Positions 49,936 to 59,079 of a DNA stretch of 64,000 bases are shown in pieces. The DNA is from an uncultured Alphaproteobacteria bacterium (GTDB lineage: Bacteria; Pseudomonadota; Alphaproteobacteria; HIMB59; GCA-002718135), in assembly GCA_902612825.1 (NCBI GenBank), contig CACMET010000005.1, positions 1-64,000 of the forward strand, read 5' to 3'. The position numbers were made by a program, and so were the translations under genes. The notes under the pieces are model-generated. The model saw only the letters and a program-made list of their open reading frames with translations. It was not told the DNA's origin and did no database searches. Each line of letters opens with the position of its first letter. The stretch's first letter is position 1.

Positions 49936-50829
49936 CTAATTTAACTCGAATTTCTGTTTATTATTATAAGAAAAATCTGAGTTATTAAATTGATTTAACC
50001 ACTCTGATGTTTTTTTCATACCACCAAACGCATAGAAGTGTATTTTTTCAAGTTTAGAGTCTTTGTTTATTTCGCTATGTTCAGCAAGATCATAAATTAA
50101 TTTGTCAGGAGTGCTCAATGTTGCAAGTTTAGTTAAGTTAAAAGCCTGTTTTGTAATAAATCTTAAAGAATTTCCAATACCGCAAGACCTTGCATAATTT
50201 ACTAATGTTTTAATAGAGGCAGGACCTGGTATCCCAGCGTGGATTGGTAATTTATTTCCAATTTTTACTAAGTGTTTTTCCCAGTCGATTAAAGATTTAG
50301 CTTCAAAAAAAAATTGTGTTGCTAAATACATTTTAAAATCAACATTTTTTGCAAAATCATTCTTCTGTTTAATTGCTAAATCTAAATTTTCATTTGAAAT
50401 ATCTGGGCTTCCTTCGGGATGTCCAGCCACACCTACAAATTGATAATTATATTTTGAAAGAAAATCTGTTTTTAAAACATCAATTGAGGAAGAGATTTCG
50501 CCAGCTTGATTTCCACCACCACCAATAATTAAAATTTTTGAACACCCAGATTCATTTGCAAGTTCACCAATATATTTTTCTAAGTCATTTTTATTTACAA
50601 TAGTTCTCGCAGGCAAATGAGGTATAACATCATAACCTTCTAATTTTAATTTTTTTGCCGTTCTAATAACATTTTTTGAATTTTCATCTGGTAAATAAGT
50701 TATATAAACGTCATGATTTTTATTAAGAAATTCAGAAAAGCCTCCATATTTTTCGTAAACATTTGGAGTTGTTTCTATAGAATAACTATTGAGAAAATTT
50801 TTAACAATATTAATGGTTTCTTTAGACAT
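49936..50829 (-). CDS. metF: methylenetetrahydrofolate reductase-like protein
   Basis: A 297-residue TIM-barrel flavoprotein of the MTHFR family. It has IPHLPARTI, GCSKILIIGGGGNQAGE, FVGVAGHPEGSPD, LATQFFFEAKSLIDW (the QFFF motif) and IHAGIPGPASIKTL. Similarity to MetF is clear but diverged, so it may belong to a side branch acting in methyl-group catabolism, for example oxidising 5-methyl-THF to methylene-THF. The 93-bp gap to fhs has no obvious terminator. Confidence 0.85.
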   Translation of the reverse strand: MSKETINIVKNFLNSYSIETTPNVYEKYGGFSEFLNKNHDVYITYLPDENSKNVIRTAKKLKLEGYDVIPHLPARTIVNKNDLEKYIGELANESGCSKILIIGGGGNQAGEISSSIDVLKTDFLSKYNYQFVGVAGHPEGSPDISNENLDLAIKQKNDFAKNVDFKMYLATQFFFEAKSLIDWEKHLVKIGNKLPIHAGIPGPASIKTLVNYARSCGIGNSLRFITKQAFNLTKLATLSTPDKLIYDLAEHSEINKDSKLEKIHFYAFGGMKKTSEWLNQFNNSDFSYNNKQKFELN

Positions 50830-50862
50830 AAATTTTTAAAGTTTTTTATATTAATTAGATAA

Positions 50863-51798
50863 ATGAACAACAAGTACTTTTCTATAATTACTTTTTATCA
50901 ATTCAAAATAATTAAAGATAAAAATGATATCATTACTAAACTTAAAGATTTTTGCAAATTTAATAAAATTAAAGGTACAATATTGATTGCTGATGAAGGC
51001 ATTAATGGATCAATAGCTGGGTTAGAGAAAAACATAAATTCTTTCATTCTATATCTTGAAAATTTTAGTTTTGAGAAACTTAATCTTAAACGATCAAAAT
51101 ATAAATATATGCCTTTTCAAAAACTAAAAATTAGAAATAAAAATGAAATAGTTACACTCAGAACCAAATTTGCTGATCCTACAAAAATATCTGGAAAAAA
51201 AGTTAAATACAATGAATGGAATCAACTAATTAAAGACAAAGACACTATTGTGATTGATGTAAGAAATGAATTTGAGGTTAAAATAGGATCTTTTGAAGGG
51301 GCAATTAATCCAAAAACTAAAAGTTTCACTGACTTTAAATCTTTTGTTCAAAAAAAACTAAATAAGTCAAAAGACAAAAAAATTGCAATGTTTTGCACTG
51401 GAGGTATCAGGTGTGAAAAGGCATCATCATATATGATGATGAAGGGTTTTAAAAATGTTGCTCAGTTAGACGGAGGTATACTAAAGTATTTAGAAAAAAC
51501 TCCAAAAAAAGATTCAATGTGGAATGGTGAATGTTTCGTATTTGATGGAAGAGTATCTTTGAAAAATGAATTAAAAGATGGAACTTACAAACTTTGTCAT
51601 GCTTGTCGGTTACCCATTAGTATTAAAGATACTTATAATAAATATTATAAATCAGGTGTATCTTGTCATAATTGTTTTGATAAAACATCTGAAGAAAAGA
51701 AAAAAAATTTACTTGAAAGAAATAAACAAATTAAACTTGATAAAAAAAGAGGAAATTTTAACCGTTTTATTAAGCAGTCAATTTTTGATTATGAATAA
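50863..51798 (+). CDS. trhO: tRNA uridine(34) hydroxylase TrhO (rhodanese-like)
   Basis: A 311-residue protein of the YceA/TrhO family, which hydroxylates U34 to ho5U in some tRNAs. An N-terminal ferredoxin-like domain (GTILIADEGINGSIAG) leads to the rhodanese domain (VIDVRNEFEVKIGSFEGAI) with catalytic Cys in MFCTGGIRCEKASSYM (about residue 179). A C-terminal Cys-rich zinc-like part follows (CHACRLPIS, CHNCFDK). Divergent from metF across 33 bp. Confidence 0.93.
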   Translation: MNNKYFSIITFYQFKIIKDKNDIITKLKDFCKFNKIKGTILIADEGINGSIAGLEKNINSFILYLENFSFEKLNLKRSKYKYMPFQKLKIRNKNEIVTLRTKFADPTKISGKKVKYNEWNQLIKDKDTIVIDVRNEFEVKIGSFEGAINPKTKSFTDFKSFVQKKLNKSKDKKIAMFCTGGIRCEKASSYMMMKGFKNVAQLDGGILKYLEKTPKKDSMWNGECFVFDGRVSLKNELKDGTYKLCHACRLPISIKDTYNKYYKSGVSCHNCFDKTSEEKKKNLLERNKQIKLDKKRGNFNRFIKQSIFDYE

Positions 51799-51839
51799 AT
51801 AATACTTTATTTCATATAATTATTCTGTATAGACACCTC

Positions 51840-52034
51840 ATGGCAAAAAAAACTTCATTCGCTCTTAAACAACTAGTACCTGAAGAAAATCCAAAAACAG
51901 GAACTAAGTATATTGTAAGAAAACCGACAAAAGGATTGAAAGTTGCTGAAAAGCTTCGAATGAAAAAATATGATCCTGTGTTAAAAAAACACGTTTGGTT
52001 CGTAGAGAAAAAAATGCCTCCTCATAGTAAATAA
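51840..52034 (+). CDS. rpmG: 50S ribosomal protein L33 (long variant)
   Basis: 64 residues. The core YDPVLKKHVWFVEKKMP matches the KYDPVARKHVEFKEAK end of L33, and MAKKTSFALKQLVPEE starts like it. The middle, PKTGTKYIVRKPTKGL, is longer than the usual 51-55-residue forms. The highly basic composition and a start 41 bp after trhO support a ribosomal gene. An alternative small basic protein cannot be excluded without alignment. Confidence 0.82.
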   Translation: MAKKTSFALKQLVPEENPKTGTKYIVRKPTKGLKVAEKLRMKKYDPVLKKHVWFVEKKMPPHSK

Positions 52035-52080
52035 TAGATTTACCTCTTTAATTTATTCTAAATTAACATAATTTAAACTC

Positions 52081-53502
52081 ATGGTAGCCACTTATGGAAT
52101 TCATTGGTTTAGACAAGATTTGCGATTACAACAAAATCCATCTTTATTATCACTTTCAAAAAGAGTTGATCAGATAATTCCAATTTATATTTTTGATTTA
52201 AATCAAAGAATTGGATCCACATCTAAATGGTGGTTAGAAAAATCTTTAATTAGTTTACACGATTCAATACAAAAATATAATGGCAAATTAAATATATTTG
52301 CCGGTGATCCAGAGAAAATTATATCTTCAATACTAAAGAATTCAAATGTTAAATATGTATCCTGGAATAGACTATATGATCCATATTCAATTAAAAGAGA
52401 TACTAAAATTAAATCTATAGTTACTTCATCTAAAATAGAATGCGACTCACACAATGGATATCTTTTAAATGAACCTTGGAATATTAAAAATAAAAGTGGA
52501 ACCTTTTTTAAAGTATTTACTCCTTACTGGCGGCATTGTGATGAACTACTAAAACTAAAAGATATTAAATTTAAAAATATAAAAATAAGCTACGCCAATT
52601 CAAAATTTAAAAATGAAATAACTATACAAGATTTAAATCTAACAAACAAAAAAGAGCAATGGATCAAAAAAATTCAAAAATATTGGATACCTGGTGAAAG
52701 TAATGCAAAATTACAATTAAAAAAATATATTTCGCAAAAAGCAAATAACTATTCAGTTGGTAGAGATAGACCCGATAAAGATTTGACTTCAAAATTATCA
52801 CCTTATCTTCATTTTGGAGAAATATCTGCTTTAGAAGTTTATGATACCGTAAATAATGAAAAAAAAATTGATCTTGAAAATAAAAAAAAATTTCTTGCTG
52901 AACTTGGTTGGAGAGATTTTTCTTATAATCTTTTATTTCATTATCCAGCTATGACTCATAAACCAATACAAAGTAAATTTAATAAATTTCCATGGATTAA
53001 AAATGCTAAAAATTTATCATTATGGCATAATGGCAAAACTGGTATTCCAATTGTTGATGCTGGAATGAGACAACTATATAAAACAGGCTGGATGCACAAT
53101 AGAGTAAGAATGATTGTAGGCTCGTTTCTAACAAAAAATTTATTGTTACACTGGAAAAATGGAGAAGAGTGGTTTTTTGATACTTTAGTTGATGCTGACG
53201 TTGGGTCTAATTCTGCAGGTTGGCAATGGATCTCTGGTTGTGGTGCTGATGCAAGTCCATATTTTAGAATTTTTAATCCAATATTGCAGGGTCAAAAATT
53301 TGATCCAGATGGTGATTATGTAAAAGAATTTGTTCCTGAGTTGAATAATATTCCAAAAAAATATATTCATAATCCTTGGGAGATGTCTATGGAGGATCAA
53401 AAGAAATATAATTTTGAGATTGGTACTTCATATCCAGCACCAATTGTAGATTTAAAAGAAACAAGAAATAGAGCACTATCAGCGTTTAAAACTATTAGTT
53501 GA
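52081..53502 (+). CDS. phr: deoxyribodipyrimidine photolyase
   Basis: A 473-residue class I DNA photolyase that splits UV-induced pyrimidine dimers using FAD and light. The N-terminal antenna domain starts IHWFRQDLRLQQNPSL. The FAD domain has LAELGWRDFSYNLLFHYP, VDAGMRQLYKTGWMHNRVRM, DADVGSNSAGWQWISGCG and DASPYFRIFNP, all hallmark. It heads a tight five-gene operon (the next start is 2 bp away), which suggests light-response regulation. Confidence 0.96.
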   Translation: MVATYGIHWFRQDLRLQQNPSLLSLSKRVDQIIPIYIFDLNQRIGSTSKWWLEKSLISLHDSIQKYNGKLNIFAGDPEKIISSILKNSNVKYVSWNRLYDPYSIKRDTKIKSIVTSSKIECDSHNGYLLNEPWNIKNKSGTFFKVFTPYWRHCDELLKLKDIKFKNIKISYANSKFKNEITIQDLNLTNKKEQWIKKIQKYWIPGESNAKLQLKKYISQKANNYSVGRDRPDKDLTSKLSPYLHFGEISALEVYDTVNNEKKIDLENKKKFLAELGWRDFSYNLLFHYPAMTHKPIQSKFNKFPWIKNAKNLSLWHNGKTGIPIVDAGMRQLYKTGWMHNRVRMIVGSFLTKNLLLHWKNGEEWFFDTLVDADVGSNSAGWQWISGCGADASPYFRIFNPILQGQKFDPDGDYVKEFVPELNNIPKKYIHNPWEMSMEDQKKYNFEIGTSYPAPIVDLKETRNRALSAFKTIS

Positions 53503-53503
53503 T

Positions 53504-54799
53504 GTGAGAGAAAAAATAGCAATCATTGGTTCTGGTATTTCAGGAATAAGTGCAGCTTACCTTTTATCTTCTAAATATGATGTTTATTTATTTGAAAAAA
53601 ATAATAGATTGGGCGGACATACAAGAACTATATATGTTGAAGAATCAACAAAGACAATCCCAGTCGATACAGGGTTTATTGTATTCAATGAAAATAATTA
53701 TCCAGATTTAACAAATTTTTTTAAATTACTTGATGTGAAATGTAAAAATTCAGATATGTCTTTTGCCGTCTCAAATCAAGATCCTCAAATTGAATATAGT
53801 GGGAAAAATCTCTTTTCTCTTTTTGCTAATTTTAGAAATGTGTTTTCTTTTAATTTTTTTAAAATGTTATTTGAAATAAGAAAACTTTATTTATTATGTA
53901 ATAGCTTGAATGTTAGAGACTTAGAGCAAACTAAAACCTTAAATGATTTTTTAAAAACTAATAATTTTTCAACATACCTAATAAATTATCATATTTTTCC
54001 TATGATTTCATCTATATGGTCAAGCAATATAAGTGATATAAAAAATTTTCCTCTCATAACATTCATTAATTTTTTTAAAAATCATGCTTTATTTAATTTA
54101 AAAAAAAGACCTCAATGGAAATATGTAGAAGGTGGTAGTAACGAATATATAAAAAAAATTATTAATAAAAATGTTTTTGAGTATGAAATAAATTTCAAAA
54201 TTAAAAAAATTATTAGAGAAAATAATAAAATTAAAATAGAAGATGATAAAAATAATATATTAGAATTTCATAAGGTAATATTCGCAACCCATGCAAATCA
54301 AGTATTGGATATTTTGGAAAAACCAACAGAAGAAGAAGTAAAAATATTTTCACAATTTAAATATTCAACTAATTCAGCAATACTTCACTCCGATCAATCT
54401 TTAATGCCTAAATCAAAAATTGCTTGGTCAAGTTGGAATTTTTTAAATAAGTCATCATCTTCTAAATTTACTTTAACTTATTGGATGAATTTCTTGCAAA
54501 AATTACCAACTAAACAAAATTATTTTGTAACTGTTAATCCATATAAAAAGCCTAAAAACATAATTAACGAAACATCATTTAATCATCCAATATATACTAC
54601 CGATACTATTTTAGCTCAAAAAAATGTTATGGAAATCCAAGGAAAGAATAATACTTTTTTCTGTGGAGCTTACCTTGGATATGGTTTTCATGAAGACGGC
54701 ATTCAATCATCTTCTTATATTTGTAAATTGTTAAATTGTGATTTACCTTGGAAGAGAGAGAAAAATTTTTATAATAGATTGCAAATTAATTTTAAATGA
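53504..54799 (+). CDS. FAD-dependent oxidoreductase (amine-oxidase-like)
   Basis: A 431-residue flavoprotein with a GTG start at 53504 (no in-frame ATG precedes the dinucleotide fold). The FAD motif is IAIIGSGISGISAAYLLSS (about residues 5-23), followed by GGHTRTIYVE and a C-terminal GAYLGYGFHEDGIQSS. This branch lies next to Cfa-like methyltransferases and DUF1365 in many proteobacteria and is thought to act on fatty-acyl chains; the reaction is not established from sequence. Overlaps the next gene by 4 bp. Confidence 0.85.
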   Translation: MREKIAIIGSGISGISAAYLLSSKYDVYLFEKNNRLGGHTRTIYVEESTKTIPVDTGFIVFNENNYPDLTNFFKLLDVKCKNSDMSFAVSNQDPQIEYSGKNLFSLFANFRNVFSFNFFKMLFEIRKLYLLCNSLNVRDLEQTKTLNDFLKTNNFSTYLINYHIFPMISSIWSSNISDIKNFPLITFINFFKNHALFNLKKRPQWKYVEGGSNEYIKKIINKNVFEYEINFKIKKIIRENNKIKIEDDKNNILEFHKVIFATHANQVLDILEKPTEEEVKIFSQFKYSTNSAILHSDQSLMPKSKIAWSSWNFLNKSSSSKFTLTYWMNFLQKLPTKQNYFVTVNPYKKPKNIINETSFNHPIYTTDTILAQKNVMEIQGKNNTFFCGAYLGYGFHEDGIQSSSYICKLLNCDLPWKREKNFYNRLQINFK

Positions 54800-55569
54800 T
54801 TTCTCAAATTCTTTTATCTAGCATTATTCATAAAAGATTTATTCCATTTAAACACACATTAAAATATGAGTTACCAAGTCTTTTTATTAATTTGGATAAT
54901 CTTGATCAATTAAGTAAAAACTATAAACTTTTTTCATTAAACTCTTTTAATCTTTTTTCTATTTATGAAAAAGATCATGGATATAGAGACAAAAGGTCAA
55001 TAAAGACATTCGTTAAAGATTCCCTCTCTAAATTTAATATTAAATATAAACATCTTAATATAATGATATTATGTTTTCCAAGAATTTTGGGATATGTATT
55101 TGATCCTTTATCAATTTTATATTGTTATGATGATAAAAAATTAATATCTATTTTCTATGAAGTCAAAAATACGACTAATGAACAACACACTTATATTTTT
55201 AAAGGAAATGTAAATTTTGAAGATTTTAAATTATCTCATGAATGTGCAAAGCAGTTTTATGTATCTCCATTCATAGAAATGGAGGCAAATTATAAATTTT
55301 TTAATCGAATGGAAAAAGATAAAATAAATATTAACATTGATCTTTATGATAAAAATAATAAAAAAGTTCTAACAGCTACTCAGCATGGCAAATTTATAGA
55401 TTTTAACTCAAAAAATATGTTTAAATTTTTATATTATAATCCACTTTTAGGCTTCAAGGTAATGGCTGGAATTCTTTATGAGGCTTTAAAAATAATTTAC
55501 AAAGGTGGTAAATATTATGCACGAAATAAGAAGCCAAATGATACAGTGAGTTTTGAAGGTAATTTTTAA
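54796..55569 (+). CDS. DUF1365 family protein
   Basis: A 257-residue protein. ILLSSIIHKRFIPFKHTLKY near the start, FPRILGYVFDPLSILYCYD, EVKNTTNEQHTYIF and the terminal HGKFIDFNSKNMFKFL match DUF1365, which nearly always sits beside a Cfa-like methyltransferase and an FAD oxidoreductase. The biochemical role is unknown. Overlaps the flavoprotein gene by 4 bp and abuts the cfa gene directly. Confidence 0.88.
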   Translation: MISQILLSSIIHKRFIPFKHTLKYELPSLFINLDNLDQLSKNYKLFSLNSFNLFSIYEKDHGYRDKRSIKTFVKDSLSKFNIKYKHLNIMILCFPRILGYVFDPLSILYCYDDKKLISIFYEVKNTTNEQHTYIFKGNVNFEDFKLSHECAKQFYVSPFIEMEANYKFFNRMEKDKININIDLYDKNNKKVLTATQHGKFIDFNSKNMFKFLYYNPLLGFKVMAGILYEALKIIYKGGKYYARNKKPNDTVSFEGNF

Positions 55570-56763
55570 ATGAATTTTTTTAAAACAAATTTTGACAAAA
55601 CTGTTGAAAAATTATTAGTAAACTTTTTATCTAAAATTCGATATGGAAAATTAACAGTTCAATTTCCAACTGGCGAGGAGAGAGTTTTTGTCGGTAAAGA
55701 GGAGGATATATCTGCAAATATAAAAATTCATAATTATAATTTTTTAAATTTAATTTTTAAAAAAGGTTCTGTAGGTTTTGCAGAAGCCTATATGAATGGT
55801 TACTTTTCAAGTACCGATTTAACTAATTTATTACTACTTTCTCACAAAAATGAGAATTATTTTTTACAAAGTATAAATACTAATCTTTTTTTTGCTACTT
55901 TTGCCAAATTAAAGCATTTTTTAAATAACAATTCAAAATCACAGAGTAAAAAAAATATTAAATATCATTATGATTTAGGAAATAATTTTTATGAAAAGTG
56001 GTTAGATAAAACCATGACCTATTCTTCTGCTCTTTTTGATAATAAGAATACCAATTTATCGGATGCACAATTTAATAAATATAGAAAAATTGCTGAAACT
56101 TTATCATTAGACTCAAATTCTAAAACTTTAGAAATTGGATGTGGATGGGGAGGTTTTTCATCATTTGTAGCGAAAAATTACAATTGTTCAGTAGATGCTA
56201 TAACTATTTCTAAGGAACAATACGAATATGCGTCTGAAAAAATTCAAAATGAAGGTTTGTCTGAAAAAGTATCAGTTATTTTCAGAGATTATAGGGATAT
56301 AAAAAAAAAATATTCAAATATTGTTTCAATTGAAATGTTTGAAGCAGTTGGGAAGAAATACTGGTATAATTACTTTGATACAATTCGTAATTCTCTCAAC
56401 GATGGCGGTATGGCTGCACTACAAGTCATAACGATTGATGAAAAAAAGGCTAAAGATTATCAAAACAGACCAGATTTTATTCAACAATATATTTTTCCAG
56501 GTGGAATGCTTCCAACTAAAAAACAATTTGAATATTCGGCAAAACACGTTGGGTTAAAATGTATTGAAAATCTAAGTTTCGGTGGTTCTTATGCAAAAAC
56601 ACTTAAAATGTGGAATAAACAATTTCAAAAATCTTGGAATGATTTATCTCAGTTTGGTTTTGATATTAAATTTAAAAGAATGTGGGAATTTTATCTATCT
56701 TATTGTGAAACAGGTTTTGCAAATAGTTCAACCGATGTTTCTCATTTCTTAATTCAAAAATAG
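55570..56763 (+). CDS. cfa: cyclopropane-fatty-acid-synthase-like SAM methyltransferase
   Basis: A 397-residue CFA/MMAS-family enzyme that adds a SAM-derived methyl(ene) group to phospholipid acyl chains. It has NIKYHYDLGNNFYEKWLDKT, the SAM motif LEIGCGWGGFSSFVA (about residues 193-207), then VSIEMFEAVGKKYW and FIQQYIFPGGMLP. It is read immediately after DUF1365. It may make cyclopropane or methylated (furan-precursor) lipids. Confidence 0.92.
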   Translation: MNFFKTNFDKTVEKLLVNFLSKIRYGKLTVQFPTGEERVFVGKEEDISANIKIHNYNFLNLIFKKGSVGFAEAYMNGYFSSTDLTNLLLLSHKNENYFLQSINTNLFFATFAKLKHFLNNNSKSQSKKNIKYHYDLGNNFYEKWLDKTMTYSSALFDNKNTNLSDAQFNKYRKIAETLSLDSNSKTLEIGCGWGGFSSFVAKNYNCSVDAITISKEQYEYASEKIQNEGLSEKVSVIFRDYRDIKKKYSNIVSIEMFEAVGKKYWYNYFDTIRNSLNDGGMAALQVITIDEKKAKDYQNRPDFIQQYIFPGGMLPTKKQFEYSAKHVGLKCIENLSFGGSYAKTLKMWNKQFQKSWNDLSQFGFDIKFKRMWEFYLSYCETGFANSSTDVSHFLIQK

Positions 56764-56765
56764 AA

Positions 56766-57278
56766 ATGCAAAAACTAAAAGTATTTTTAGTCTTAACTGG
56801 CTATCAACTAACTTGGTTAGCCTGTGTATTTGGTGAAACAAAATTTTCTAATTCTATGTTGGGCATTTGGGTTGGAATTATTTTCTTACTAACTTATTTT
56901 TATTTTAATCATAATAAACAAAAATTTATTAAGATTTCACTTTTGATTTCAGTTCCAGGATATTTTTTTGATACTTTATTAGTTTATTTCCAAATTTACG
57001 ATTTTGAAACTATTGCTAAACTTGGCACTCTGCCATTATGGATGATTGTTTTATGGTTTAGTTTTAGTACTCTTTTTGATGAAATTCTTACTTTTTTTAA
57101 AAGTTATAAAATTTTAGGAATTATTTTAAGTGGAGTTTTAGGACCTTTAACCTATTATCTTGGCGAGCCTATCGGAGTTATAAAAATATATAACTTTCAG
57201 ATTTTCATTATTTCAATGGTATTATTTTGGATGATCTTGATGTTCTATTATCTAAATTACGTTATAAAAAATGATTAA
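56766..57278 (+). CDS. DUF2878-like integral membrane protein
   Basis: A 170-residue protein with five to six hydrophobic helices. It has GYQLTWLACVFGE, PLWMIVLWFSFSTLFDEIL and LGGVLGPLTYYLGEP-like LSGVLGPLTYYLGEPIGV, matching DUF2878, a companion of the Cfa-DUF1365 group. Two bases after cfa, closing the operon. It overlaps the convergent trcR stop by 4 bp. Function unknown. Confidence 0.85.
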   Translation: MQKLKVFLVLTGYQLTWLACVFGETKFSNSMLGIWVGIIFLLTYFYFNHNKQKFIKISLLISVPGYFFDTLLVYFQIYDFETIAKLGTLPLWMIVLWFSFSTLFDEILTFFKSYKILGIILSGVLGPLTYYLGEPIGVIKIYNFQIFIISMVLFWMILMFYYLNYVIKND

Positions 57279-57817
57279 TTTTCTTGATCTACTTTTTTTG
57301 TTCTAGTTCTATTTAAAGTTCTTTCGAGATCCTTATAAGTACATAAACCAACATCCATTGGACTCTTTGCCTCAAGAACTGCTTCTCTGTATGTACCATT
57401 TCTTATAGCCTCTACTGTATTTTTTGTTGAGCCGGTAAGTTTTGCAATTTGAGAACTACTTAATTCAGTCGGATATCTTTTTATAAGCCACAAAATAGCA
57501 TATGGCTTTTCTTGTCTTAAAGAAAGAGGTGTATATTTAGAATCTTTTTTTCTTGGTGGTAAATCTTCAATTATATCAGACTTAATAAGACTCAAACGAG
57601 CTGCATTATCTTTTTCACATCTTTCAATTTCTTCTTTTGTTAATTGATTATTATCAATTGGATCATAACCTCTCATACCGACAGCAACTTCTCCATCAGC
57701 TATTCCTTGAACTTCTAATTCATGTAATCCACAGAATTCAGCTATTTGATCAAATGTTAAAGCTGTATTTTCAACTAACCATATTGCTGTTGCTTTAGGC
57801 ATCAAAGGATATTTCAT
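57275..57817 (-). CDS. cell cycle regulator TrcR (DUF1013)
   Basis: About 180 residues. It starts MKYPLMPKATAIWLVENTAL at the ATG 57817, preferred over the upstream TTG at 57841. TFDQIAEFCGLHELEVQGIAD is the typical N-terminal helix-turn-helix, and the second half has PYAILWLIKRYPTELSSSQI, a second HTH-like unit. DUF1013/TrcR is an alphaproteobacterial DNA-binding protein. Divergent from the DUF1192 gene across about 45 bp, an arrangement I recall from other alphaproteobacteria. Confidence 0.86.
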   Translation of the reverse strand: MKYPLMPKATAIWLVENTALTFDQIAEFCGLHELEVQGIADGEVAVGMRGYDPIDNNQLTKEEIERCEKDNAARLSLIKSDIIEDLPPRKKDSKYTPLSLRQEKPYAILWLIKRYPTELSSSQIAKLTGSTKNTVEAIRNGTYREAVLEAKSPMDVGLCTYKDLERTLNRTRTKKVDQEN

Positions 57818-57861
57818 AATTGGCTCATATAATATAATCAAAAAATAATATATAACAAAAT

Positions 57862-58050
57862 ATGACTATGACAGATTATTTTGAAGTTGATGAAAAACAA
57901 AAGACGGTTAAAATATTAAATTTGGATGATTTCAGTGTTGAGGATTTACAAAATTATATTTCTGAACTTCAAACTGAAATACTAAGGGTTCAAGATGAGA
58001 TAAAAAAGAAGGAAAATTTAAAACTTAATGCTGAAAAGTTTTTTAAATAA
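57862..58050 (+). CDS. DUF1192 small coiled-coil protein
   Basis: 62 residues, with the pattern SVEDLQNYISELQTEILRVQ followed by a charged helix and NAEKFFK, as in DUF1192. It is a short cytosolic protein found in alphaproteobacteria. Its start is near the trcR start on the other strand, and its stop is one base before the rpmE stop. Confidence 0.8.
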   Translation: MTMTDYFEVDEKQKTVKILNLDDFSVEDLQNYISELQTEILRVQDEIKKKENLKLNAEKFFK

Positions 58051-58278
58051 TTATTTATTAATTTTAAAACCTTTAAATCTTTTTTGGAATCTAGCTACCT
58101 GTCCTTCAGATTCATTAAGACCAGCTTTACCACCGGTCCATGCAGGGTGAGATTTAGAATCAATTTCTAATTTAAGAGTATCACCTTCTTTACCCCAAGT
58201 AGATCTAGTTTTAAAAGTAGATCCATCAGTCATAACAACGTTTATTTCATGATATTTAGGATGTATATCTTTTTTCAT
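58051..58278 (-). CDS. rpmE: 50S ribosomal protein L31
   Basis: 75 residues. [20 protein letters not shown] and the closing [20 protein letters not shown] then FQKRFKGF are L31 sequence. This is the C-minus (no CxxC zinc) type, common in alphaproteobacteria. Downstream of suhB by 24 bp on the same strand. Confidence 0.96.
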   Translation of the reverse strand: MKKDIHPKYHEINVVMTDGSTFKTRSTWGKEGDTLKLEIDSKSHPAWTGGKAGLNESEGQVARFQKRFKGFKINK

Positions 58279-58302
58279 GAATGTCTTATATTTATATAGA
58301 TT

Positions 58303-59079
58303 TCAAAGTAAAGTAAGTTTTTCAACTAATTCATTATGAATTTTATTATTTGAAGCAACTAAATCACGAGAATTTATATCCCATGCATTTCCATCTATTC
58401 TAGAAATTTTTCCTCCAGCTTCTTTAACTAAAAGAATGCCCGTTGAAACATCCCATAAATTTAGATCTTTTTCCCAAAAACCATCTAATTTACCAGAGGC
58501 AACATAAGCAAGATCAAGGCCCGCAGAACCGAGCCTTCTTATTCCTGCAGATGATTTTAGGATTTCATCAATCTCACTTAAATAGTTTTTATAAATTCTT
58601 TCTCCAAACGGAAGACCAGTGCCTATCAAGCAATCTGAAAAAATTTGCCTGTTTGACACTCTAAGTCTACTATTATTACACCAAGAACCTTTACCCTTCG
58701 AACTCCAAAAAAATTCGTTTAAAATTGGATTATAAATCACACCATCTGTAATTTCACCATTTGTCATTTTAGACACGATTATTCCAACATGAGGTATTCC
58801 ATGTATAAAATTTGAGGTTCCATCAATTGGGTCAATAATAATTGTATTTTCATCACCTTTAATTTCACCAGTTTCTTCAGTTATGTAAGTATAATCTGGA
58901 TAATAATATTTTAAAGTTTCTAAAAGTGTTTTTTCTACTTTAATATCTGCATTTGTTACAAAATCTCCAACTGATTTAGATTGTATTTGTAAATTTTCTA
59001 ATTCTCCAAAATCTCTTAATAATATTTTACCAGCTTTTTTTACTGACTTTTCAAAGATATTAATAACAGCAGGCTGCAT
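58303..59079 (-). CDS. suhB: inositol-1-monophosphatase family protein
   Basis: 258 residues, Mg-dependent phosphatase fold. The metal site is ETGEIKG, then IIDPIDGTSNFIHGIPH; LWDVSTGILLVKEAGGK is the C-terminal signature. SuhB in E. coli also aids rRNA antitermination. It shares its ATG base with the efp stop, so the two are translationally coupled. Confidence 0.93.
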   Translation of the reverse strand: MQPAVINIFEKSVKKAGKILLRDFGELENLQIQSKSVGDFVTNADIKVEKTLLETLKYYYPDYTYITEETGEIKGDENTIIIDPIDGTSNFIHGIPHVGIIVSKMTNGEITDGVIYNPILNEFFWSSKGKGSWCNNSRLRVSNRQIFSDCLIGTGLPFGERIYKNYLSEIDEILKSSAGIRRLGSAGLDLAYVASGKLDGFWEKDLNLWDVSTGILLVKEAGGKISRIDGNAWDINSRDLVASNNKIHNELVEKLTLL

